The translations under genes and the position numbers were made by a program. The notes beneath the pieces were generated by a model. The model did not search any database, was not told the origin of the DNA, and saw only the letters and a program-made list of their open reading frames with translations. This document shows, in pieces, positions 37,739 through 49,700 of a DNA stretch of 64,000 bases. Positions within the stretch are counted from its first letter, which is position 1. Each line of letters begins with the position of its first letter. Source of the stretch: Sinotaia quadrata (lineage: Eukaryota > Mollusca > Gastropoda > Architaenioglossa > Viviparidae); the NCBI GenBank assembly GCA_028829895.1, contig CM054179.1, forward strand, positions 105,549,875 to 105,613,874, written 5' to 3'.

Positions 37739-40248
37739 TGTCGCCACCCACCCTCCCTTCTCCGACAGGAGGGGGAGAGGGATGGTGGCTTGCCGGCTCC
37801 ACGTAGGACTTGCATAAAGAGAATGACAAATCCACACACAGAATACCAAGATGTTTGTTTGGCTCGAATTTAATTCTGCGTGTAGGTTACGTATTGCCGA
37901 CATGTTTGCATGTGTGCTTGCATACGGGTAGGGGTGAAGTGTAGACGGCACAGACGACACAACGTATAACAACGACAGCAACCACTCTTTCGAAACCATA
38001 GACAGAAGAAAGGCCCAATATCGGAGTACAAGTTCAAATTTATTGGTCTATAGGTTTCCTCTCACACGTTGGTTAGTCAGTCAGCCATCCACACTCACAC
38101 CCATGGGAAAGGGGGGAGAAAGAAGAAAGAAAAATGATAAATGATGAATTAAAATCAAAGAAATACAAAACTCAATTTCTTCATGCAGTACTACTTCTAA
38201 CATTGCTTAGGCATTTTACAACATAATAGAACAGTCATTATTTCAGAGTTCTGGCGCCACTACTTATATCAATGTTCAATAATAATACACAAAGTTCAAA
38301 ACAAATGTCATTTAACTTGCAAGTCTTTTCAATGGTTCCATCAATATCTTTTTACTTCAAGGTTTACTTCTAATTTTAGTTTAATGCTTAATTAAGATTC
38401 TAGTTTTAGTTTTAGGTTCTAGTTTATACTTATGTTTATGTGCTCTGAGATTTCCCTAATTAGTTAGAATTTTCTTTTACTCACATAGGTATTGTCACGT
38501 TCTCCTTGTTCTCTGCTCATATAATTCGTTACTCTCTCTTGTTCTCTGCTCGTATGGTTCGTTACTTTCTCTTGTGCTGGGCTCACATCGTTATCGGCTC
38601 TTTCTCCATGTGCTGGGCTCACATCGTTACACTTTCTTCTTGTGCTGGGGGGTTTTGATGATACAACAAAAACATCGTCGACGTCTTGACCTGGCCGCCT
38701 TCACTGTTACGACGGCTGCTACACTTCATGCGCTTCTCTCGTTAGGCCTAATTTCTCAACTCTCCTTGCGTTCTCTCTTCCCTCTTCTTCTCTTCAATTT
38801 CTGCTCATTTCATCTCATCTCTTCTCTTCATCATAACTTCGTTTCTCATCTTCTCTTCTCTTAACTTCGTTTCTCATCTTCTCTTCTCTTAACTTCGTTT
38901 CTCATCTTCTCTTCTCTTAACTTCGTTTCTCATCTTCTCTTCTCTTCTTCACAACGGCCAACCTTTGCCGTTCTCGGCGGTATGCCTCATGCATGACCGC
39001 TACTGCTTCCAACGATAGTTACTACCACTATGTAACATCTCGTTCTGTAACATCTCCCAGCGCCGTGACATTAAACTTCCACCAGGAATTTGCCTTCTGC
39101 CTGGAAAATAATCGATCACCCGCGGTCTTTGACAGAGTCTTTGAAAACCTGAGATGGCTATCTGATTTGATTCGGCCCATCTAAAAACTGCAACGGTCGT
39201 TACGACGCGTCTCATACCCAGTCCAGGTAGACATGTGTCACACTGTTACAGGGTCCAAGAACCCTCTAGTTGCTTGCCTCCCAACTTCGAAGAGTTTTCT
39301 TGGTACCAACAAAGCAGGGAGAAACAGAGAGCAAGTCCCGCTCTCCTACAACACGCTACATTTTCCACGTTTCTCATCCGCCCCTGGCTCTGTATCCTCT
39401 TTTATACACAAACTCTTGTACGTCACTTTCTATGAGATGACTCGAACACACCCCTCCTTCCAGCACAGACACTATCTCCCATCCAACACTGCCCATTTAC
39501 AACCAGCACTGTACGTGCTTAGGAATATTCTCTGCCCATCCTGGCTACCTCTGGCGTCCAGTTCTATCAGTGCCAAAGTATCAAGTTCCCAGTTGACACT
39601 GTGATTTACGTATCCATTTAACCTCTAGCTAACTCTCAGAGCACACACTAAAATCTCAGAGCAAGCTGTCCTACTCCTATTTATTTTAGAAACTATAGTT
39701 ACTGGCAGCTCATGGCCACCTGGCAAGCTATACATCAACTCACATGGTTGTACACACAGACCAACCTTTTTAACTTAACATACAATGATTAATTTTCCAA
39801 TAACTCAACTTCTATTTCACTAGTACTTTCACATAACAATAGTAATTACACAATAGCAATATCAACTTAAACTACCAAACAATTATAGTGGTGATTCTTA
39901 AAAAAAAGATGTTTACATTTCAAAACTTAGTCTGCCTCCGTCACGGACATAATCGGCGTCCTAGCATCTTCTCACGAACTTGGTACACTGGCCTGCCTTG
40001 TACCCTACACTGACACAGATTTATGGGCGTGGGTCCTGGTCAGCCAGCAAGTTAATTATCGTTTTCCTATTCTCCGCAGGAACTTAAGCTAGTGTTCCCG
40101 ACACTTAGTTTTCCCAGTTGTTAAAAAATGGTCATTTTCACCCTGTCCCTCTTTTAATTAACTTAGCGGTTTCGCTCATAGTTTAAAGTTAGAAGTTACT
40201 TAGAGGGAGAGAAAAAAAATTTATTAATATTCCTTGATCTTCGTGACA
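37739..40248 (-). repeat. Left LTR (3' LTR of the element)
   Basis: 2510 bp, starts TGTCGCCACCC and ends TTCGTGACA on the plus strand. Several open frames inside recur exactly in the other LTR and are not genes. The segment 38500-38650 holds diverged GTGCTGGGCTCACATCGTTA repeats. Confidence 0.95.
38838..38949. repeat. 28-bp subrepeats in left LTR
   Basis: Four exact-looking units of TTCGTTTCTCATCTTCTCTT plus CTCTTAAC, starting at 38838, 38866, 38894 and 38922. The unit is pyrimidine-rich on the plus strand. Confidence 0.95.
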
Positions 40249-40250
40249 TA

Positions 40251-40265
40251 TCCCTCCTCCTTTTT
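40251..40265 (-). other. Polypurine tract of the LTR element
   Basis: On the minus strand AAAAAGGAGGAGGGA, followed by TA and the TG of the 3' LTR. This is where plus-strand DNA synthesis would be primed, and it sets the element's orientation. Confidence 0.8.
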
Positions 40266-42760
40266 GACCGAAGCTTATGAAATAAGTGTAGGTCAACAAT
40301 ATTAAAATTTTTTTTTTCAAAAGTTGATTACAATCAAAACAATTAAAATTATTCTGCTTCACGAAATTTATTCAAACTGTGTCTATTGGGTGCCTAGACA
40401 ATGCATTGGTTCATACGGTGATCAGCCCTAGAAATAAATTGCATAAGCGTATTTACTGTCTATACACCTACCTATTTTCTATTTTACCAATTTATGCAAA
40501 AGAATTAACATGCGTTTTTTTTTTTTCCCAAAAAATATCAGCCTAGGAAAACTTATCATCTATCATGATGATGGAGAACTATCGAGAGAAAAAATCAAAT
40601 CACCTTACAGGGTAGTCCCTTTAAAATTTTTCAATGAAATCAAGTTAGATATACAGACTTCAATTTAGCTATAAACGTGTCACAATTGTCAATTCAAAAA
40701 AATTGCAAGTATCTTTCTCTAAAATTTTTATGCAAGAAAATCTCACAAATATATTTATAAATGTAAAACAGTTAATATCAATATGATGTTATTTATTTAT
40801 TTATTTTTATAAGAACTACAAGCTCGTTTCAAAATCTTTACCTGAATGTAACCTCACAATGATCTGCTGTTCTATTATCGTAAAATTTCTTATATCAGTG
40901 TCACTCTCCTGCTTAAAAATTTTGTGTACAGGTACACTTCTACTCCTAAGTTAGAAAATATAAAATTACATGAAGCAATTTACGAAAATGCCAATTAATG
41001 ATCTATCAGAAACAAAACAATTTCCGTATGCCAAAATACAAGACCCTTTCAACAAAAGGTAACGCGTCCTAAGCAACCGTTCCTTCCTTTAGAAAAGGGA
41101 AGGGGAAAAAATCTCTCGCGTGGTCATCAGCAAGCGTAGCGTCACTGCGCGCGGTGAGCGAACGAGAAAAAAAATTAGGTCGCTGGCTGTGCGGGAGTGT
41201 GCCCCGGACAGAAATGAATCAAAACAAAGTCTGTTGTCACTGAAAAATCTAACACCGCAAAACAAAATGTCTCACTATAAGACCTACGTATTCCGTCTGC
41301 TTATATGCTGTAATCCACTCTATACATTTAATAGTCTAACAAGCCTCTTCATTACGTATGATTCAAAGCTATCTTTAAAAATATAATCTTCTGTTTCCAC
41401 AATGGCAGTCTTACTAAATGAAGGCATTCATCAGTACAAGAGCTGAGATACCTAAGAATAAAAATTGCCAAAATAGAACTCATTAACTATTTCTAACGTA
41501 CACCAACAATTAAAATACTACGTTCCGTTTTCCCGTTTTTCCAAATGCATGACTAACACGAACCTACACACCTTCTGGGTCGTGGCCTTTCCTGTCGGAG
41601 GGGGACAGTGGGTTTCTCGGAGTAATTATCTTTACGGCCGGCTGAAATACGATGCTCTGAAGAGTCTTTCCCTTTCCTTTTTTTTTTTTTCTAGCGCTGT
41701 GTTTACATTTTTAGTGTAGTACTTTCTGTGCGATTCAGCATGATTTCTTTATCATTACAATAACTATCATTTACACCACACTTATTGTAGTAATCCAACA
41801 TTTCACTACATCATTGTCAATCACTTATTGCTTTAATTCTGCTTTCTCCTGCCCAATTCTTCTATTCATTTATTTACTTAGCCATTCGTACGGTTAGCGA
41901 GTTTAGCAAATCAAAAATGCGTTTGCTACCAAAACGAGGTCGCTTTATCGCCCGACTTCCAAAGTTTTCGACAACAAAATATCTGCGCACGGACTTCAAT
42001 ACCGTCGCCTCCAATTCAACGAATATACGCGGTTTCTACCAATACCGGCCCAAACTCAATCTCAAATCTTCAAACAAATAAGTCAGTTTCCAACTGACGC
42101 AAAACATCAGGTACTTCTCTCTAAGTACTACAGTATTGTGACTCTGCACGAATACTTTATCAATTTCAAAATCATTAGGTACTCCCTGAGTACATCATAG
42201 TATTGTGACTCTGCACGAATACTTCATCAACTTCAAAATCAACAACTTCAAAACGAACTTAACATCGGGTCGTCCTACAGCGTTGCCTCATAAACCGTAA
42301 CTTATTTCAAAATGGCATGACTCAAATTTCAAAGTAGAATATGCGATCTCTCTCGGCATTAATATTTACATAGAATTTCGAAACTTGTTGCAATACATAC
42401 ATCAAATATTTTCAATAACGAAACACCAAAACGGAGATATAAAACTCGGACTTGCCTCTCTGACTCGGCATTTAAAGTATTAAATTTCTAAACAATCAAA
42501 ACGAATTTATCGGCCCACAAATACCGGCGCTCTCAATATAAATCACGAAATAGTTACACGCAAAAATGAAAATTAAAGGCAGAATACATCAAAACAAGTT
42601 TTCAAAAATTAAACATCAAAAGATATATCAAACACTAATTCACCACTTCCTTAAATCAAAATACTGTAACCATCATTACTGCAAAATATGATGATACTAC
42701 ATGAAATAGATAGCAGAAAGAGAAATGATGCAAACACACCGCAAAACAATTTTTACCTAT

Positions 42761-42778
42761 CACGTCAGCGGGTCACCA
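42761..42778 (-). other. Primer-binding site, tRNA-Trp-like
   Basis: On the minus strand TGGTGACCCGCTGACGTG, starting four bases inside the 5' LTR. TGG pairs with the CCA end of a tRNA. The complement of eukaryotic tRNA-Trp, from general knowledge, is TGGTGACCCCGACGTG, so nine bases and then six match, with three bases in place of one between them. Confidence 0.7.
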
Positions 42779-42782
42779 AAAA

Positions 42783-45292
42783 TGTCGCCACCCACCCTCC
42801 CTTCTCCGACAGGAGGGGGAGAGGGATGGTGGCTTGCCGGCTCCACGTAGGACTTGCATAAAGAGAATGACAAATCCACACACAGAATACCAAGATGTTT
42901 GTTTGGCTCGAATTTAATTCTGCGTGTAGGTTACGTATTGCCGACATGTTTGCATGTGTGCTTGCATACGGGTAGGGGTGAAGTGTAGACGGCACAGACG
43001 ACACAACGTATAACAACGACAGCAACCACTCTTTCGAAACCATAGACAGAAGAAAGGCCCAATATCGGAGTACAAGTTCAAATTTATTGGTCTATAGGTT
43101 TCCTCTCACACGTTGGTTAGTCAGTCAGCCATCCACACTCACACCCATGGGAAAGGGGGGAGAAAGAAGAAAGAAAAATGATAAATGATGAATTAAAATC
43201 AAAGAAATACAAAACTCAATTTCTTCATGCAGTACTACTTCTAACATTGCTTAGGCATTTTACAACATAATAGAACAGTCATTATTTCAGAGTTCTGGCG
43301 CCACTACTTATATCAATGTTCAATAATAATACACAAAGTTCAAAACAAATGTCATTTAACTTGCAAGTCTTTTCAATGGTTCCATCAATATCTTTTTACT
43401 TCAAGGTTTACTTCTAATTTTAGTTTAATGCTTAATTAAGATTCTAGTTTTAGTTTTAGGTTCTAGTTTATACTTATGTTTATGTGCTCTGAGATTTCCC
43501 TAATTAGTTAGAATTTTCTTTTACTCACATAGGTATTGTCACGTTCTCCTTGTTCTCTGCTCATATAATTCGTTACTCTCTCTTGTTCTCTGCTCGTATG
43601 GTTCGTTACTTTCTCTTGTGCTGGGCTCACATCGTTATCGGCTCTTTCTCCATGTGCTGGGCTCACATCGTTACACTTTCTTCTTGTGCTGGGGGGTTTT
43701 GATGATACAACAAAAACATCGTCGACGTCTTGACCTGGCCGCCTTCACTGTTACGACGGCTGCTACACTTCATGCGCTTCTCTCGTTAGGCCTAATTTCT
43801 CAACTCTCCTTGCGTTCTCTCTTCCCTCTTCTTCTCTTCAATTTCTGCTCATTTCATCTCATCTCTTCTCTTCATCATAACTTCGTTTCTCATCTTCTCT
43901 TCTCTTAACTTCGTTTCTCATCTTCTCTTCTCTTAACTTCGTTTCTCATCTTCTCTTCTCTTAACTTCGTTTCTCATCTTCTCTTCTCTTCTTCACAACG
44001 GCCAACCTTTGCCGTTCTCGGCGGTATGCCTCATGCATGACCGCTACTGCTTCCAACGATAGTTACTACCACTATGTAACATCTCGTTCTGTAACATCTC
44101 CCAGCGCCGTGACATTAAACTTCCACCAGGAATTTGCCTTCTGCCTGGAAAATAATCGATCACCCGCGGTCTTTGACAGAGTCTTTGAAAACCTGAGATG
44201 GCTATCTGATTTGATTCGGCCCATCTAAAAACTGCAACGGTCGTTACGACGCGTCTCATACCCAGTCCAGGTAGACATGTGTCACACTGTTACAGGGTCC
44301 AAGAACCCTCTAGTTGCTTGCCTCCCAACTTCGAAGAGTTTTCTTGGTACCAACAAAGCAGGGAGAAACAGAGAGCAAGTCCCGCTCTCCTACAACACGC
44401 TACATTTTCCACGTTTCTCATCCGCCCCTGGCTCTGTATCCTCTTTTATACACAAACTCTTGTACGTCACTTTCTATGAGATGACTCGAACACACCCCTC
44501 CTTCCAGCACAGACACTATCTCCCATCCAACACTGCCCATTTACAACCAGCACTGTACGTGCTTAGGAATATTCTCTGCCCATCCTGGCTACCTCTGGCG
44601 TCCAGTTCTATCAGTGCCAAAGTATCAAGTTCCCAGTTGACACTGTGATTTACGTATCCATTTAACCTCTAGCTAACTCTCAGAGCACACACTAAAATCT
44701 CAGAGCAAGCTGTCCTACTCCTATTTATTTTAGAAACTATAGTTACTGGCAGCTCATGGCCACCTGGCAAGCTATACATCAACTCACATGGTTGTACACA
44801 CAGACCAACCTTTTTAACTTAACATACAATGATTAATTTTCCAATAACTCAACTTCTATTTCACTAGTACTTTCACATAACAATAGTAATTACACAATAG
44901 CAATATCAACTTAAACTACCAAACAATTATAGTGGTGATTCTTAAAAAAAAGATGTTTACATTTCAAAACTTAGTCTGCCTCCGTCACGGACATAATCGG
45001 CGTCCTAGCATCTTCTCACGAACTTGGTACACTGGCCTGCCTTGTACCCTACACTGACACAGATTTATGGGCGTGGGTCCTGGTCAGCCAGCAAGTTAAT
45101 TATCGTTTTCCTATTCTCCGCAGGAACTTAAGCTAGTGTTCCCGACACTTAGTTTTCCCAGTTGTTAAAAAATGGTCATTTTCACCCTGTCCCTCTTTTA
45201 ATTAACTTAGCGGTTTCGCTCATAGTTTAAAGTTAGAAGTTACTTAGAGGGAGAGAAAAAAAATTTATTAATATTCCTTGATCTTCGTGACA
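42783..45292 (-). repeat. Right LTR (5' LTR of the element)
   Basis: 2510 bp, offset exactly 5044 bases from the left copy throughout. Every open frame in one LTR recurs with the same translation in the other, and no difference was seen where lines were compared. Confidence 0.95.
43882..43993. repeat. 28-bp subrepeats in right LTR
   Basis: Same four-unit array as in the left LTR, with the same copy number. This argues that little time has passed since insertion, because such arrays change length quickly. Confidence 0.95.
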
Positions 45293-45297
45293 ATAAC
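45293..45297. repeat. Target site duplication, right (ATAAC)
   Basis: Matches 37734-37738; see the left copy. Confidence 0.9.
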
Positions 45298-46090
45298 TAA
45301 GTTAAAATAGTAGGCAAGTCAATGTTACTCATTCCATAAAAATTTTAAAAGTAACTTTACGACAGTGGGCAAACCTGGTGTTACTCATTCAATAAAATGC
45401 AGTTACCTTTACAACAATGGGCAAGTTTGAAGCCATATATTCTGCAACCTGTGGTTATAATTAAATAGTGGGCAAATTTGATTTTAATCATTAAAAAACG
45501 TGTGCTTATATTAAACAAAGGGCAATTAAATCTAATCATCAATAACTTGTATTTATATTGAAACAGTATGTAGAATTTATTTATTCAAGTTGAACTTTGA
45601 TAACTATATAGTGATATTAGACAATGGGCAAGTGTTTAGGCAAAACCTTCTTTAACTTGTAGTTATATTAAACAGCAGGCAAGTAAACAGTGGGCAACTG
45701 TCAGAGCTAAGCATTCATTAACTTAAACAGTAGGCAAGTTTTATGCTAATCATTCAGTTAAGTTACAGTTAAAACAATGGAAAAATCTGATGTTAAGCAT
45801 TCAATAACTTGTTGTTGTATTTAAACTGTGAACAAATTTGAAGTGAAGAAGTCAAGAACTTGAAATAATATTAAACAGTGGGCAAATCTGATGGTTAGCA
45901 TTCAATGACTTGTAATTATATAAATATTAAATAATGGGCAAATTTGATGCTAAGCATTCAATGGTTGTAATTTTATCAAACAGTGAGCAAACTTGTTACT
46001 AAATATTCAGTTCTTGTATATGTGGCTCTATTAAACAAAGGGCAGCTGTGATGATGCTAAGTGTTTAATAAATTGTAATAGCATTAGTCA
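45293..46090. repeat. 51-bp-type minisatellite, right part
   Basis: Fifteen or so degenerate units of about 50-60 bp, built from AAACAGTGGGCAAATCTGATG, AAGCATTCAATAACTTG and TAATTATATT blocks. It is the continuation of the array cut at 37738; units here are more diverged than those to the left. Confidence 0.85.
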
Positions 46091-46429
46091 TATAGACAAA
46101 TACAAACATTCATTGATAGCTTCAAACTTCAATGAACTAAGGGCATTATGTCCCATTTACCTCAGTGAACCATTATAGGCACTATCTCTGTATTGTACCA
46201 TTTTATCCCATTTTCTATTGTGAATCATTACAAGTACATGATCATTATGTCCCATTTTCTATAGTGAATCATTTTCTCTCTACTGTTGCATTACTACCAA
46301 ATTTCCAGCAATAAACCATTTAAATTATTATTGTCTGATTACATCATTACACCCCTGTACTCTGTAATTATATGTCCCATTATCTGTTCTCTACAATGCC
46401 ATTTAAAATTTTTTAACTATACCAGTACT

Positions 46430-46735
46430 TGTATCATTCTATGATCTGCACAACTGTGCGCACGCACACACACACACACACACACAGACAATTTTCTGCA
46501 ATGTACCACTATATGTACTATTATCTGAATTGCACTAATACATTATTGTTTTCAGCACTATACTACTATATGTACCATTATCTAAACTGCACTTCATATA
46601 TAATTTCCTGCACTATACCAGTTTACCACAATATGTACCGTTATCTGAACTGGACATTTACCATTCTGTGTGCTGTAACACTATATGTATCACTATCTGA
46701 ACTGCACAATGTACAGTTCTAACTTTTATATACTG
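46430..46735. repeat. CA microsatellite and ~60-bp degenerate repeats
   Basis: A CA run near 46464-46485, then about four units of ACTATATGTACCATTATCTG plus AACTGCAC. The 97-codon open frame across it is a repeat by-product. Confidence 0.75.
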
Positions 46736-49700
46736 TACCTATCTGCATTCTGTACCATCAAATGTGCCATTCTGACACAACTAGAAATAGATTTTGTGCT
46801 CAGTCTCTAGAATTAGAATCTTATTGCAGTGTGCATTGTAGAACTCTTACTAGTTTTACTAAGGCTTTGTAATATCCAATTATTAATTAAGCCTACTCTT
46901 TATAATTCTCTTGTTTTTAAAAAGCAAGATCTATAACTAAGTTTTAAAATGTATTAAAATACATATAGGCCCAATCAATTATATTAAAATTAATTCTTAT
47001 AATTATTAACATTAAATTAAAATATACTTTTTGAAAAGTGCCTACCTCAAAAACTGTTCAAAATGAGAACTATTTCTTACCTAGCTATAAAGGATTTGAT
47101 AATAAGTGCAAGTAAGCTACCAATACCAGTAACCACTCATAAAACACAGCTAATCTAATCTTTTAGATACTTACAATTAGAAAATAACTTCAGATTTATT
47201 TAATAGTTATTATTTTTTTTAACGCGCACTCAGTCGTATTAGACATCGAAATAAAAAGAAAGCAGGTTTTAAAAAAAAAATACAAAACCTAAGGACAGAA
47301 GAATATTCATGCACACTCAATCATTTGTTTTGTTTTATTTGTTTTTATAAATGTACAATGAAAGGCCAAGGATAATGACGAAATTATCAAATAAATTCAC
47401 GTATACTAACTTGAAAGTTTGGGTATTTCACTCCTAGTCCTAGTCTAATGGTTGTGCTGTTAAAAATAAAAATAAAAAAAAGCTCCGCTTTCGGACCTGA
47501 ACAAATAAAAGTTAATGACTAAGTTATGAAGTAGGCCTACCCCTATAATATAAAAGCCAATACACAAAAAAAAAACCCAATAAAACCCAACAGTATATCG
47601 ACATATCAATATCATAAAGATTGTTTTTGCACCTGAAACAAATCATACTTACCAAAGAAAAACTGTTGAAAATCGATAAGTATTTTATAATTTTGCTCGT
47701 AGTCGATCTTATTTCTTCGTCCCGGATATTATAAATTTTTATTTAATCGTGGTTTTAAATTTGTAATAGTTGCTTCCCTTGGACTCTATTTTGTAATTTG
47801 ACCATTTAAAAACCATTGTGTAGAGTTACTTATTGGAATTTGGATGTAAAATGCCCTCGACTGTTTCGCCTCAAGCAATCGTTCCTTGGAGAAATTTGGA
47901 ACTGGACTTGAAATCTCCATCAAAGAACAATCGCCCAGGAGACGATTCCTGATTATGTTATCTAAAATTAATTGAAAAATCAAAATAATTCATTATGAAT
48001 ATTTCATTTTATCAACTATTAGGCTAATAATTATTTAATCGACAACCATTTTGTCACCAAGTAAATAATTTCTTTATTTTAATCAATGAAGTGTTTTTTT
48101 TCATGTTTTAATCGTAAAATAAATCCACTAAAATAACTTTAAAATGAATCCACTTATTTACAAAAAAAAATTGTTGCAAATGAAAACTATTCGATATTCG
48201 AACAAAAGTTTTAAATTGTTGCCACAAAAAACTGTAAACTGCACGACGTAGACTAATCTATAATCTATTAAGTATAAAATAAATAACTTCAGGTTATCAT
48301 ATGCACCACACGAGACACTATAGTATTACTATTAGACATGAAATTAAAAAAAAAAAAATGAGCAATTCAAATAAAATTTAAAAACCAGTACAAACAAAAT
48401 ACGCATTGAATCATAGTCTTATGTTTTGAAATTACAAATGTTGACAATTTTGGCCTACATATGTAATTGTGCAATACAGTTTTCAATAATAGATTATTAA
48501 ATTTTTTACCTGATGGCATTTCATTCTCTGTTGAGAAATACTAAGACTAAGAGACTATATGCAAACAAGTGAAACCACTTAAATGTAGAATTTTTAGGAT
48601 ATAAAATTAATGTTTGGTTGATGGTGTACGCCAAACTGGTGTGATCTTCATCACCCTTTCTGCCAGCCCTCCATCTCTGTTACAAGTGTGAGGCTGTAGG
48701 TCCTACTGGGGTGCTCCAGATCACATAACATCTGATGATAAAATGATCAATGCAAGCTACAGTTGTAACCAGGGTTCCCTCTAGAAATGCAGAGCAGCAG
48801 TTTCAAAATTCTGTGCAAAAGTTTTGTAGCAAGCTCAAACAACTGCCAGTTCCGTGCACACAGGAAAAACATTAGAGAGAATGTTGGTGGTAACGTAAAA
48901 CTGCTATTGAAACACACATCCACCTTTAAATGTTAGTGAAACACACATCCACCTTTAAACATTAGTGAAACATGCAGCCCCACTCATACTCAATTATCAA
49001 ATGCACAGAATCACTGATGGGCAACAATCAACTTTTGACTTCATGAGAAGGCTGATTAGGTGCTAAAATCTTGCTGTATTAACTGAAGCCCACTTAGAGT
49101 CACTATGTTCACAGAATATTAACAATAAATTTGTGGAAACTGATAATTCTCGTATGGTCTTGTATGGCAGGTTACATAGAGAACCAGCACTATCCTCTAC
49201 CTATTTTTTTGTTTTTGTTTTAATTTGCAGTTGGTTTGTAAATATATGCCCAGCTTTTACTGGTCAAGGGTAAATTAGTATTGTAAAAGTAAAATGAAAA
49301 ATAACAGCCATAATGAAAAAAAAAAGAATTCTAGAAGACCTATTTGGTTGTGAAATAAACATCTTACTAAAGTGCCTACCTCTTTAAATATTTTCTTAGA
49401 AACCACACAACGACAATAACTTCTCTCCTGATATCAGGTTAACATGATCCTACTTGGAATATTATATTCTCTTCTTCACACATTGCACATACAAACAAAA
49501 TGACAGCCTTTAAATTATCTCCAGCCATCACAAGGTTTCACACGATTCTACCCAGAATATTCCCTTCTTCAGACACAAAAACTAAATGATGCCCTGTGAA
49601 TCATCTGACATCACAATGTTATGCATGATCTTAGAATATTTCCTTTAAGTTTCAAATTATGTACTCCTGATGTACAATTCACCATCTTTGGTATCATTTA

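Larger units (their letters stand above)
40249..42782 (-). other. Non-coding interior of the LTR element
   Basis: 2534 bp without a reading frame that resembles a retroelement protein. The only frame of note (41120-41386, plus strand, 88 codons) is antisense to the element. It contains a partial internal duplication near 42120-42240 (ACTACAGTATTGTGACTCTG against TCATAGTATTGTGACTCTGC). Confidence 0.8.
37739..45292 (-). mobile_element. Non-autonomous LTR retrotransposon (LARD-like), 7.55 kb
   Basis: Two 2510-bp direct repeats (37739-40248 and 42783-45292) with TG...CA ends flank 2534 bp. A 5-bp target duplication is present. A polypurine tract next to the left copy and a primer-binding site next to the right copy, both readable only on the minus strand, set the orientation: the 5' LTR is on the right. 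No gag, protease, reverse transcriptase, RNase H or integrase reading frame is visible on either strand of the interior, so it would need enzymes from another element. Long LTRs, a non-coding interior and intact signals match the LARD class. The primer site resembles tRNA-Trp, which CsRn1-type Gypsy elements use, so a Gypsy partner is plausible. Confidence 0.9.

Noticed and set aside
37724..37999. 91-codon minus-strand frame at the LTR end (also 42765-43043)
   Set aside because: It runs off the element edge into different flanking sequence in the two copies, so it is accidental.
38574..39604. Open frames of 63-123 codons inside the LTRs (repeated at 43618-44648)
   Set aside because: They recur identically in both LTRs, overlap on both strands and resemble no retroelement protein. 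LTRs are regulatory and non-coding.
47786..47983. Short frames around 47786-47983 (and a 34-codon plus-strand frame at 47851) as a first exon of another gene
   Set aside because: No homology and no clear donor after the frames; left as intergenic.
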